Assembly (NCBI GenBank): GCA_000697475.1
Contig: JNEU01000812.1
Location: 109,876-173,875, forward strand
Reading direction: 5' to 3'
DNA from: Lichtheimia corymbifera B2541
Taxonomy: Eukaryota; Mucoromycota; Mucoromycetes; Mucorales; Lichtheimiaceae
DNA length: 64,000 nucleotides
The number at the start of each line of letters is the position of its first letter. The first letter of the stretch is position 1. Position numbers and translations under genes: made by a program. The notes beneath the pieces were generated by a model. That model saw only the letters and a list, made by a program, of their open reading frames with translations, made no database searches and was not told the origin of the DNA. Of the stretch, positions 1 to 10,912 are shown in pieces.

Positions 1-1430
1 AAACTGAACATAGGTTGCAGGCACAATACCAGCTCGACCATCCTGATACTCGATAGACCACCATTCATCACTGCTAACATAATCCACAACCAGAACTTGA
101 TCCTCTTCTTTGGTTGAAATCTCCTCAGGTCCTTCTGCAGTGAAATCATATAGCACAATAGCCCAACGTGGTTCACATGCTGGTTCAGGTTCAGGTTCAG
201 GCTCAGGCTCATGCTCATGCTCAGGCTCAGTAGTTGTTGTTGTTGTAGGAGCAGGCTCTGGTTCATGATGCACAACAGGAGATACTACTGGTGGTTGTGG
301 AGGAGGTGGTGGTGGTGCTGGTACATGTTGTTCTTGTTGTTGTTGCTCGGGTATAGCTGCTTGTTGTGTAGGAATAGCAGCTGTTGCTGGTGTCGTTGTA
401 GGTGGTGCAGCAAGAGATTTGGATTCCTGTATCTTAGCAACGATTGCCTTTGCTTCGGACTTTGATGAAGCTTGAAAATCAAGCGTGGCACTCGATAATT
501 GAATATGCACCGTCTTGCCATCATTCGAACTTTGCGATACCTCGAGGATAGGGAATTGGCGTACAGGTGATGATTTGTCGGTTTCACTTCCATAGCACAA
601 CATGCCATTGCCCACAAGAAGATTGCCTTTGCTCTTTTTCTTCTTTTTCTTCTCCGTATCATATTCATGCACAGACCACGAAATAGCATCATCGGCCTTA
701 TTGGCAGCCTATCATTTCCCATCCTCCAATTAATACATGTACGCTCTTCAAAAGATATATAAAACTTACTGGCATTGCTGCAGGTGCTGGTGGTGCTGGT
801 GGTGCTGCAGGAATCTCATGTTGGTCCTCCTCTTCTTCTTCCTCTTCCTCGTGGTGAGTTGTTGGCGTAGTGACAGGAGCTTGGACTTGACTAGTGGATG
901 AGACTGCAGAAGCGTGACCTGATGCCTACATTGGGTAATTCACGTGTTGGCTTGGCAATCCTTCAAACACTGACGGTTTGATACTTACTTCTTGAAGATA
1001 ATTGCTTGGAGCAAGACCAATTTTTCCATGCTTATCCTTGACGAGATACCAATCAGGATCATCGTTCTCATATAGGGTCAATAGATCGTCTTCGTGAAAT
1101 GTCAATTCCTCGTCTTGCTGTGCGGTGTAATCATAGATAGCTTGGACTTTTCCAATAGGATCAGCCTATAGATACCCATTATCAGTTTCAATAACACACG
1201 AATGCTGAGTTACGCATGTAAAACAAGTGTACCTCGTCAACGTAGTTGGCAGGCACCATACCCACGGGACCTTCTTGTTCCAGAGACTGTGGTTTGAGTT
1301 GTGCTCTCCACCAATCGGGATCCTCTTCCTTGTCAAGAATGTATAAAATGTCATCCTCCTTGAAGGTCAATTCGTCGTCGGATTGGGCCTTATAGTCATA
1401 GAGTGCCTTGCAAACAGATGTGTAGTACAT
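1..1430 (-). CDS. SLA1: SLA1-like SH3 adaptor, 5' part only (runs off the left edge)
   Basis: Four exons on the minus strand: 1233-1430, 989-1165, 770-925 and 1-708 (at least 413 codons, open at the window edge). Two adjacent N-terminal SH3 domains (about residues 1-66 and 67-125, with ALYDY and AIYDY starts and WW or WY signatures) are followed by an acidic/Pro-Ala linker. Next comes a Lys-rich PH-like segment starting near AANKADDAISW, then a Pro/Gln/Glu-rich linker with an EPEP repeat, and a third SH3 domain reaching base 1. This order, a tandem SH3 pair and then a distant third SH3, is that of fungal Sla1, the endocytic actin-patch adaptor that links cargo and clathrin to Arp2/3 activators. 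The SHD1, SHD2 and C-terminal repeats expected in Sla1 would lie outside the window. The gene is divergent from the Rap-like gene. The family call is firm; orthology is likely. Confidence 0.85.
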
Positions 1431-2188
1431 GATGTTGATTGTATAGTGTCGTCAATAGGTGAAAAGGATTATATAAGCTGTGTTTAGTGACTGGAAGGGG
1501 TTGTTTTTGTATTGAGGCGTTCTATGCTGAGCCTCTTGTGTGTTGTGTATTGTGTAAGCGTGTGTCGATGCGGGAAAAAGAATGAAAGATAAAAGAATGG
1601 TGAAATGCAGCACCTCTCCCGATAGTCGATGAGTTGACGAGTATTGGTAAAGACCCAGGGTTGTATTAGGCGGGTGTGCGAGAGAGAAAAAGATACGAGA
1701 AGGATAAAGCTGGTTGGGAAAGAAGAAAAACGAGACAAAGAACACACACTGTGAGTTGTTACCTTTTCGGGTGTGATGGCACGGTCCAATCATAGCATGC
1801 ATATCATTACAATTACATACACAATACAAACGCCTATTGTTCCCATTATCATCTTGCATTGGTCATTGTCTCTAAGAAGTATCCATGTCTCAGTTTACCT
1901 TATGAAAGGGGGTTGGAGTTGTTCTTTTTATCTGTCAATGATGATGTTGATAATGATGGATCGCGTCCAACCCCTTAACTTACATATCGCTTCGTCATAC
2001 TACTCGTGCCAATTTCTCTTTTCGTACCTTGTCCACCATGTCTTCTCCCTCTCCACCCAAAATCATTTCTTTTCCTCTTTTCCCCTTCTTTTTTTTCCTC
2101 TATTTTCTTTTTCGGCTATTCCTCCTGTATCACAATCAAGCAACGAAGCTTTATTACCATCACCACCATCATCATCATCTCTAGTAAA
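1431..2188. promoter_or_regulatory. Divergent promoter between SLA1-like and Rap-like genes
   Basis: This 758-bp spacer lies between two divergent start codons. A CCAAT box occurs near 1786 (ccaatcatagc). Long pyrimidine tracts lie just upstream of the Rap-like ATG (about 2020-2115), followed by a run of CAT triplets. No additional coding exon is visible. Confidence 0.5.
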
Positions 2189-2952
2189 ATGCGAGAATAC
2201 AAGCTAGTTGTCCTCGGTTCTGGCGGTGTGGGCAAATCAGCTTTGGTAAGGACACACATATATACACACCAGCATTCTCCATAATACAAACGGTACTCAA
2301 TGATATATTGAATGCATGCATATTGTATATCGATCATCAAAATGCGTATATATAAACCCACGTGTGCGCGTTGCATATACATCGAACATATCTATTAGAC
2401 TGTGCAATTTGTTCAATCCATCTTTGTTGAAAAATATGATCCCACCATTGAAGATTCTTATCGTAAACAAGTCGAGGTTGATGGCACGCAATGCATCCTG
2501 GAAATACTCGACACCGCTGGCACCGAACAATTCACCGCTATGCGTGACCTTTACATGAAAAGCGGGCAAGGCTTCCTTTTGGTCTATTCCATCACAAGCA
2601 TGGTCACACTCAATGACCTGGAACCATTACGAGAGCAAATTTTACGTGTCAAGGACTCGAATAACGTATAGATCAATCATCATACAAATGACGTCTCGGT
2701 CTAATATTCGTTTCTACCTAGGTACCTATGGTCCTTGTAGGCAACAAGTGTGATTTGGAACAAGAGCGTATGGTGCCAAGGGAACAAGGCATGATGCTAT
2801 CACAACAATGGGGCAGCAAGCCATTCTATGAGACATCCGCCCTGGCGAGGATTAATGTCGATGAAATTTTCTTTGATCTTGTTAGACAAATCAATCACCA
2901 GAACCCCACAAAGGAAAAACAAAAAAAGAGATTGAAATGCATTGTGCTGTAA
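2189..2952 (+). CDS. RSR1: Rap1/Rsr1 (Bud1)-type small GTPase
   Basis: Three exons: 2189-2245, 2399-2665 and 2722-2952. They give about 184 residues, the usual length. G1 is [10 protein letters not shown], switch I is [13 protein letters not shown]3 is DTAGTEQF, G4 is NKCDLE and G5 is ETSA. Thr where Ras has Gln (DTAGT instead of DTAGQ) and the opening [10 protein letters not shown] are Rap/Rsr1 hallmarks. The tail is Lys-rich and ends CIVL, a CAAX box whose final Leu predicts geranylgeranylation. Rsr1 GTPases direct polarity site selection through Cdc24 and Cdc42 at the plasma membrane. The gene is convergent with the Ras gene at 3778-4625. Confidence 0.92.
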
Positions 2953-3777
2953 AAGAACCAAGGAAGGAATATACTATGCTATCTCTTTTGCTCTATCTCT
3001 CTCTATCTCTAATACCATTTAGCTGACAATTATTATCACCATCATCATACTCTAATACGTTCAATGACATTATCTTAAGTTTTTAAACAAACCATATTCT
3101 TGGGTCGTTTCCTGCAATCCACGCTCACATGACATAAATTGTACCTGGTCTCCGAGATTTAAATATCATCCTTTTCAGTCACCGAATACGTTTATCACCT
3201 CGATTATCGCTAGAGCAAGTGACCAATTTACCACGCCATCAACCATTTCAGCTAATCAAGACGATCGAGCATTGTTGTTTTGATGATACTATAGGCATTG
3301 ATGGTACATTGTTTGGAGGCAGATGAAAATAAAAAGGCCACTCATTATGGATTGCTGCTGTCGCTCTGACGCGAGAATATATGTTGTACCACCATCTCCC
3401 TTGCTGACTATTCATTTCGGAATCGTGTTGTTTAAATTATATATGTATTGCATTGGTTCATTCTACTTTGTAATGGGTGTTTGAAATATATATGTGTGTG
3501 TATGCGAGAGAATCACAGCACATCAAGATGGATATGGAGAAGAAAGGGAGGAGAATGGAATGAAGAAAAAGGAGAGTGCGTAGGAATAGGAATGGAAGAG
3601 AGAGAAACAAAGGAGGTGGTGTTGGTGGTGGTAATGTTTTGGATGAGTGAATGTGTGAGTGGATGAGGGGATATTAAATAGCGAGAAGAGAGAGAAAGAG
3701 AGATGCGCACGCACATATACACTACTAACTACTACTACTACTACTACACACAGGGATTATAACATGGTTTCTTGTTT
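2953..3777. other. Convergent intergenic region between Rap-like and Ras genes
   Basis: Both genes end into this 825-bp spacer. It holds AT-rich 3' UTR-like sequence and a purine-rich block (about 3530-3720, GGA/GAGA type). ORFs there are low-complexity readings of the purine tract. No gene is seen. Confidence 0.5.
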
Positions 3778-4625
3778 TTACATAAGGATGCAGCATTTAT
3801 CCGAGTTAGCGTCGGTAGGATCGTGCATGCCCATGTTGTGCATTCCACCACCGCCACCGCCCGACGACTCCTGTTCCTTGTTGAATCGACGAATTTCTCG
3901 TACCACCTGATAAAACGCATCATCGACAGCTATACGTTGTTTGGCAGATGTCTCGAGGAATTGACAACCAAATTGCCGAGCCAAATCGCGACCTTCTTGA
4001 CTTGATACTTGTCGTTCCTGCTCCAAATCACACTTGTTGGCTACCAACACCATAGGGAAAGAATCGCGGTCCTTGACTCGACTGATTTGTTGGTGGAATG
4101 TGCTGATTTCCTCAAAAGATAAACGGGATGTGCTTGCATACACCAACAAGAAGCCTTCACCATTACGCATATACTGCTCACGCATTGCACTATCATGTCG
4201 ATCCCAATATAGATACGTCAATATATGCTATCAATGACATATCAAAACGCTTCCAAATTACCTGTACTCTTCTTGGCCAGCCGTATCCAATACATCCAAC
4301 AATGCCGTTTCACCATCAATCACACATTGCTTTCGGTAGGAATCTACAGGATATCAAAAATCAGGAACCGAGAAATTGTACCCTCCACAAATATAAACAC
4401 ACTACTCCTCGGATAAACAAGCAGTAATAGTCCTTTACCTACCTTCGATAGTGGGGTCGTACTCATCAACGAATTGGGACTGGATGAATTGGATGGTCAG
4501 AGCGGATTTACCGACACCTACAAGACACAACTTGGGATGAGGATGAAGGAGTTTTCGAATGCATATGCTAACGTACCGCCTCCTCCTACAATGACGAGCT
4601 TATATTCACGCAAAGGTTTTGACAT
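3778..4625 (-). CDS. RAS: Ras GTPase
   Basis: Four exons on the minus strand: 4577-4625, 4443-4517, 4262-4343 and 3778-4189; frame is kept throughout. The first exon starts [17 protein letters not shown]. The G boxes are [33 protein letters not shown] (with the catalytic Gln), NKCDLE and ETSAK. The hypervariable tail has a Gly run and Met/His-rich sequence and ends KCCILM: a CAAX box (CILM, farnesyl-type) preceded by a likely palmitoylated Cys. This is a canonical fungal Ras1/Ras2 acting on adenylate cyclase or MAPK modules at the membrane. The start is the first ATG in frame with the conserved N-terminus. It lies tail to tail with the Rap-like gene. Confidence 0.93.
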
Positions 4626-5169
4626 AATAACGACAAGAGGAATAAGAGGAAAGCAAGCGAGGAAAAGAAAGAAGAAAAGGAAGCCCGCAAGGCGGGTAAA
4701 GGACTTACAATGAAAAAGAGAACAAGGTGTGGCTTATTCGGGGCATTTTACACCTCGAGGTGAATAGCCAATATATGGCATTTTCTGAACTTTAGGATAG
4801 AAGATGAGAGTGAATACGATAGCATAGGATAGTGGGGGCACACAAAAAGGCATAGCCACGTGCAGCGGTGTGAAATGAAATGATGGTGGCAAATGGAGAC
4901 TCACATATCACACAAAAGTCAGCATGTCAAGTCCGCCCGATGATGATGCTTTTGCCTTATCATCATCATCCCCATCCATGCACAGGAGTCTAATAGGATT
5001 CTTCTCATTGGCAAATATAGAATACATAAAGGTGCATAGTCATATTGAAGGAGAAAAAGTTGGATGAATAGCAATAATAGTAAAGGAATCTATTGTAATA
5101 ATAAAAGCGTCTAAAAGAGTGATATGGTTTGCGTCTAGTCTGTGCACCACCTTGATTGCCCCGCAACCT
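4626..5169. other. Upstream region of RAS and 3' region of the thioesterase gene
   Basis: This 544-bp spacer lies upstream of the minus-strand Ras gene and downstream of the minus-strand thioesterase. A purine-rich stretch (4630-4720) sits just upstream of the Ras ATG. No coding exon is visible. Confidence 0.4.
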
Positions 5170-6707
5170 TTACAATTTGGATGGTGATGATGATGATGAT
5201 GCATTGGCTTCATCGGCAGCCTTTTGTCGTCTTGCTTGTTCTCCTTTTGTCAATCGAATGATACCTTCTTGAGAACACGTTGCCACCAACACACCTTGTT
5301 GGTTATAAATTCGTCCAAAGGACGTACCGCGTCCATCATTGGTTCGAGGACTATCAAATGCATGGTACAACCTGATACATTCATTTTAGAATAAGGTGAT
5401 AAAAGAAAACATGAATCACGCTATCGAGGGCTTACCATTCATCTGCACGCGTTGGTGCGTGGAACCACATGGAGTGATCCAAGCTTGCCATCATACCGAT
5501 TCCCTTTCTGCCTATCATCCCGTTGGCTCTTACAGCAGACATCAAAATACCACTATCCGATGCATATGCAATGGCACATGCGTGTAACTTGGGATCATTG
5601 TCTGGCAATCTTTCACGAGTCTTAAACCATTGACCCTATTGTATCGTCGTTAGAGCCATTGTAACCATGACAACAACCACTTTATATTTACCTGGTTTAC
5701 AAGTGGCTTCATGTAGCCAGTGAGAAGCTCCTCAGAATTTCCATTGTGGATATCCCTGTATTCAACTGGTGTAACCTGATCGGCATGTTGGTATATCTCC
5801 CATGTGGCAATCCAAACAAAAAAGGATGTTTCAGCTTACTGTGTCCATAAAATTCTTGTATCGTTGACGATAATGCTCTGGTACCCGTGGATCATTAGCA
5901 AGCACCTTTAGTCGGTCAATGTTGCTTTCATAAATACGTGTTAATGATATATTCTATACTCATGCATCATATAAAATATCTTACTCAGTGAGCTCTTCAG
6001 GTTGAGGGATATTGGTTGGCATGGTATCCTGAGAAAGGAAAGCGAAAAGTTTAGGCGGCGTTGGGGTCGGGACCTTAAAAAATATGTCAAACACGCTAAC
6101 GTACCTGATGGCACAAGCTGGCATTTGATCCATCAGCATACTTGGTGAAGCTGCACATGCATGTAAGCACAGTCTTTCCTTTTTGCGAAGCGGTAACAAC
6201 GCGAGTGGCAAAAGATCGACCATCACGTATTCTTTGTACTTGGTATATAACGGGGATATCGGCATTACCCGGTAGCAAAAAGTAATTGTGCAAGGACTGT
6301 TGTATTTTGCACGTGGGTGATGCAGCACAGCATGTGGACATGTCAGATAATCTTCATTGTCTTTTTTTGGGGGGTGGAGAAAGAATAAGCCTTACATACA
6401 TGAACATGGAAATCGTCAGACACAGTATTCCATCCAGCTCGCAATGCTTGAGCTACCATCTACAATGTTTTTGATATCAGTGGAAGGAGTAGGATTGTGT
6501 GTGTTATCATCGTCAATGATGTACCTGGCCACCAAATGCACCTCTGGATCCAGCCGGGTGCCACAATTCGATGCTTTGATATAGATCCACGTCGATCTCT
6601 TCCACATTGAGAGCTCGCATTATTTTCGCAGCGTCATTTTCGGTAGTGCCATTGTTATGATGTTGCTTATCAGCACCAGAAGCAGGAATATTGGAGTTGG
6701 ATATCAT
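5170..6707 (-). CDS. TES1: Peroxisomal acyl-CoA thioesterase II (TesB/ACOT8 type)
   Basis: Eight exons: 6525-6707, 6400-6459, 6105-6296, 5985-6028, 5840-5924, 5692-5775, 5436-5635 and 5170-5371, giving 349 residues. It has the double hot-dog fold of TesB. The N-terminal repeat includes LWHPAGSRGAFGGQ and HVHSLHNYFLLPG; the C-terminal repeat includes MASLDHSMWFHAP, GRGTSFGRIYNQQG and CSQEGIIRL. These carry the Asp, Ser/Thr and Gln expected for the TesB catalytic triad. The protein ends in a Ser run followed by PSKL, a clear PTS1 peroxisomal signal, so it probably hydrolyses acyl-CoAs in peroxisomes alongside beta-oxidation. It is divergent from transaldolase across a promoter with paired CCAAT boxes. 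The start is the first ATG (6707); an in-frame GTG two codons earlier was not used. Confidence 0.9.
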
Positions 6708-7084
6708 TTTCACAATCGAATGAGCTGGTTACTTTTGAACGTTGATAACAAAAAAAAGTGAAAGGGAGGAAGGGAAAAACAACGACTGTGTTTTGTGGAA
6801 GAGAAGGAAAAAGAACACACAGACACAGACAACCACACACACCCCACGTATTCGTTCGAATATACCGTTTCTGCTTTGTGGCTGTCGAGACCCAATCATT
6901 GGCACCCGCTCGATATTCCGATGACTAAAGCAAAGGACATCCCGCAATAACTATTTTGGCGATCTCAGCCAATCATTCGTTGCTAGGCAATGATTGGCTA
7001 GGTTACCTTTTAAAGCTCAGTATCATGCAGCGTCAACTGTTTCATTGTTTCTTTTTCCCTCGCTTCTCATTCTCTTCAACGGCA
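6708..7084. promoter_or_regulatory. Divergent promoter, thioesterase/transaldolase
   Basis: The 377-bp spacer between two divergent starts contains an inverted pair of CCAAT boxes at 6967-6999 and a CA-rich stretch at 6815-6845. No other gene is seen. Confidence 0.6.
6967..6999. promoter_or_regulatory. Perfect inverted repeat containing two opposed CCAAT boxes
   Basis: AGCCAATCATT (6967-6977) and its exact reverse complement AATGATTGGCT (6989-6999) are separated by 11 bp. This places a CCAAT box in each orientation inside a divergent promoter. CCAAT is the binding site of the Hap2/3/5 (NF-Y) complex. Confidence 0.6.
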
Positions 7085-8244
7085 ATGTCAGTTCTCGATC
7101 AAATCAAGCAGTACACTACTATTGTTGCCGATTCTGGTGACTTTGAAAGTAAGCTTTCCTTTGGTCATTGTCGCCGTTACGCTTGTCACTTATATACGAA
7201 CCCTTGTCACCAGCTATTGCTCAATACAAACCACAAGATGCAACTACCAACCCATCGTTGATTCTTGCAGCTTCTCAAAAGTCTCAGTATGCCCCATTGA
7301 TTGACGCAGCTATTGAGTATGGCAAGAGCAAGGGAGGGTAAGTGATCTTTGTTTGTTTGTTGTGCGTGTGAGTTATCCCCAACAAAAGTGTGTATCTCTA
7401 GATCCAAGGAGGAGCAAGCTGAATGGGCCATGGATCGGTTGTTGGTCAATTTCGGCAAGGAGATTCTCAAGATTGTACCCGGCCGTGTATCAACCGAAGT
7501 GGATGCTCGTTTGTCATTTGACAAGGATGCTACTATTGAGAAGGCGCTTCGATTGATCAAGATGTATGAAGATGACGGTATCAAGAAAGATCGCATCCTT
7601 ATCAAGATTGCTTCCACTTGGGAGGGTATCCATGCAGCATCGGTACGTACGAAGTAGAACTCTCGGCATGAGAAAAGTGATACTGAGAAAATGGATTATG
7701 CATTTAGGTATTGGAAAAGCAACATGGTATCCATTGCAACTTGACATTGCTGTTTGGTTTCCCACAAGCAGTAGCATGTGCCGAAGCAGGTGTCACTCTG
7801 ATCTCTCCATTTGTGGGCCGTATTATGGATTGGTACAAAAAGTCTACTGGTAAATCTTCTTATGAACCAGCCGAGGATCCAGGTGTGCTATCAGTGACCA
7901 AGATTTACAACTATTACAAGCAATACGGCTACAACACCATTGTCATGGGTGCCTCCTTCCGAAACACCGGGGAGATTGAGGAGCTGGCTGGATGCGACTT
8001 TTTGACCATTTCCCCTGCATTATTGGGAGAGTTGAATCAGGATACCAAAAAGATCAGCCAAAAACTATCACCTGAGAAGGCAAAGACACAAACCATCTCC
8101 AAGGTATCCTTCTTCAACAATGAAAAGGCTTTCCGTTGGGAAATGAATGAAGACGCCATGGCTACCGAAAAGCTTTCGGAGGGTATCCGTAACTTTGCAA
8201 AGGACGGTATCAAGTTGGAAACCATGCTCAAGGAAAAGTTGTAA
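7085..8244 (+). CDS. TAL1: Transaldolase
   Basis: Four exons: 7085-7148, 7214-7337, 7402-7642 and 7708-8244, giving 321 residues, the usual length of eukaryotic transaldolase. Visible family motifs are [15 protein letters not shown] near the N-terminus, the Schiff-base lysine segment [11 protein letters not shown], and the downstream [18 protein letters not shown] and [16 protein letters not shown]. The enzyme transfers dihydroxyacetone units between sedoheptulose-7-phosphate and glyceraldehyde-3-phosphate in the non-oxidative pentose phosphate pathway, in the cytosol. The start is the ATG giving [12 protein letters not shown] (CT)n tract begins five bases after the stop. Confidence 0.95.
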
Positions 8245-8246
8245 AT

Positions 8247-8248
<2 letters not shown>

Positions 8249-8280
<32 letters not shown>
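8249..8280 (+). repeat. (CT)n microsatellite in the 3' flank of transaldolase
   Basis: There are about 16 uninterrupted CT dinucleotides just after the stop codon of the transaldolase gene. A second CT run lies at about 9427-9450, in the 5' flank of the HSF-type gene. Confidence 0.9.
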
Positions 8281-8282
<2 letters not shown>

Positions 8283-9422
8283 CCCAACCACCCCAACTCC
8301 TTTTCCAAAAAATCTATCGTCAAAGCATAGCTAAATACAAAATTCAAACATTTCATAGTTGTACTTTTTGTGGATTGGGTTGTTGGATGGTCCATGGATA
8401 TGATATATTGAGGGGTTTATGCAATTCTAGCGTCGAACATCATACGAAGATAGCCACCAACGTTATGATGTAACGTTTACGATGGAACCATTAGGGTCAT
8501 TTATCTGATGGATCACGTGGTCATGTGGCGTGTTTCAACATGTCTGAGACCAGCCACTTTGGGAGGCATTGTAAAAACCCTGGGAAACCGGAAATAGCAT
8601 AGAGACAGGGCACAGCGGGTACACTCATCCTCAACAACAATCGCTTGTGATAATCATCATAGGCTTCCTTTGAGACCCGAAGGGGGTAACCAGCAATAAA
8701 AGGAAGATCATTTATGCAAATGCTACTCATTACCATACATGATATACCTTCCTTAACCAATTTGCATTAAAACAAGACCTTGTTGAGTGTATACAGAGTG
8801 TCAATCATCGAGTTTTGGGTTATGTTACTCGCTTGTCAAGGTGCTTAGTGCAACAACAATATATATTGAAATTAGCATTACGGTTTATTTATGCAGGTTG
8901 CCAAGGCTACTGGCGCCACTATGGTTGCCACTACGGGCTACACCGAAAAGTGGCCGTGGCTCGGAATCATGGCGTGGATTATTATCGTCACGAGAGCAGG
9001 CTGAAGCAAAGGTCCAAACCAGGGGGGAAATGATATCCTTCTCTCATAATATTTACGCATAATACACTTATATATCGACCTGTGCCACATGTAAGATGAT
9101 TATACAAGTCTTCATTAAGGCGCATATAAACAAGTATCAGCAAAGCATTTTATAGCAATGATCGGCGGGCTACATATGTAAAAGGACCAAACCGTGGCTT
9201 ATCACCACTACATATCTCTTGGATATTCATAGGATGGCAATCACTATCAAACGTCGTCATGGAATATATGTCAAGTGTGTGTGCATGTGTTGTCTAATAG
9301 TATTGATGGGCCTTTGCTACTGTAAAATGTATCGGATCAAGATAGAAAAGATGTGGGGTTCGGGCCGTGGTGCGGCTGTGTTGCTGAAATAATTCAAAGC
9401 AAGGTTTGGTTCGCTCTTTGTA

Positions 9423-9454
<32 letters not shown>

Positions 9455-9527
9455 TTTGAGTCCGTGTCTAAATCACGTCTACCATCAATCAACCGCACCT
9501 TCAACATTGACCCATCTCGATTCTTGT
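8281..9527. other. Intergenic region upstream of the HSF-type gene
   Basis: About 1.2 kb with no convincing gene. Short ORFs on both strands lack any recognisable motif. A CT-rich tract (about 9425-9455) lies roughly 75 bases upstream of the HSF-type start codon. Confidence 0.4.
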
Positions 9528-10803
9528 ATGGACGCTCAGCAATATATGCTAGAGCAACACTCGCAACAGCAACATCAGAGCTCTCCATTGACGCCTGTAG
9601 TGGGTAGCAACAACAACAGCAGTAGTAGCACGACCACAGCTGGCAGCCCGAGTGTTGTTTCACAACCCACAGATTCGCAGCATGCAACACCTAAACCTGC
9701 ACACACGAATACATTTGTCCATAAACTATACAAGTAAGCAACACTCTCTCTCGAGAACAATGCATATACATAAAAAGGGGGTAGACACTGAGAGTTGTTA
9801 TTAAGCATGGTTGTCGACAATCAATACCAGCATCTTATAGCATGGACTTATACTGGATCATCCTTTGTCGTCTGCAACATTATGGAGTTCTCTCGTGATG
9901 TCTTGCCCAAGCACTTTAAGCACAACAACTTTTCAAGCTTTGTACGGCAACTCAACATGTAAGCTGTGTACATTGTTTCACTATGTGAAACCAGGATTGG
10001 GATCTAAGATGGAAGGATTTCAGGTACGGCTTCCACAAGGTGAACAAGTCTCCACGAGGTCATCGTACGCTTGCCGAGAATCAAATCTGGGAGTTTTCAC
10101 ATCCACGCTTCTTACGCGATCGACCTGATTTATTGGATGAGATTAAACGAAAGACGATCGACAATGACACAACCAAGAACCGTGATAATCGAGATCTTCA
10201 CAGCCATATGACAGTGATGCAGGTCAATCACTCAGAAATGATGCAGCGGATCAACCATCTCTCAGAAAACTTCAATCAACTTGTCAAGGAATTACAAGAA
10301 ACGAGGAAAAAGCAGGAGTCCCAGGAGGAATTGCTAAAGAATATGCTAAACGTCATTACGCAACAACATGGGGGTAGGCAATGTCATACATATTGGTTGC
10401 CATGGATACAGCTTAATAACATCATCGCATAGGCACATTACCACCCGAATTGAAAGCTGATCAAGAATATGAAGATAGAGGAGGATCATCCACACCTTCA
10501 ATATTAATCACTTCACCCGACATGTTTCCTCCAACAACGACGCATTATACTCGTGGTGGCCTTACAGTACAAACGCATGATCTTCCAGCACAACACTTGT
10601 CGTCCTTAAGTCCATTTGGAATGGTATCGGATGATGACAGTAGTTCATTGTATTCACCACATTCACCTCATACACCCACTTCTCAACAACAACAACATTC
10701 ACTTAATGTGGATGCACCACGACCGAATACTCCCAGTGATCAATTTGCTGCTACTTTTGCTATCAATCCACTCGATTCTCTCTCTCACCACCAACCTCGA
10801 TAA
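9528..10803 (+). CDS. HSF-type DNA-binding transcription factor
   Basis: Four exons: 9528-9733, 9806-9958, 10024-10373 and 10433-10803, giving 359 residues. After a Gln/Ser-rich N-terminus (about 60 residues) comes a complete HSF domain: [53 protein letters not shown] and [17 protein letters not shown] coiled-coil, oligomerisation-like segment (about residues 170-225) contains hydrophobic heptads. The C-terminus is Ser/Pro/Thr-rich with a short Gln run. The fold binds GAA/TTC-type elements. The sequence could be an Hsf1 or an Sfl1/Mga1-type regulator; the conserved core alone does not decide, so no symbol is given. It is convergent with the SGNH gene, 109 bp away. Confidence 0.88.
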
Positions 10804-10912
10804 TACCATCCTCCCCCTCCCCCGATCCACTATTTCATGTAGACATTATTTTTAATCATCACTCAATTGAACACGTTTTTACAATAACAAATTTGATAAA
10901 AACTCGAGTGCA

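Noticed and set aside
211..722. Overlapping ORFs of 84 and 145 codons
   Set aside because: Shadow frames of the SLA1-like coding exon; repeats such as CAGGTT or TTGTTG create long readings in other frames.
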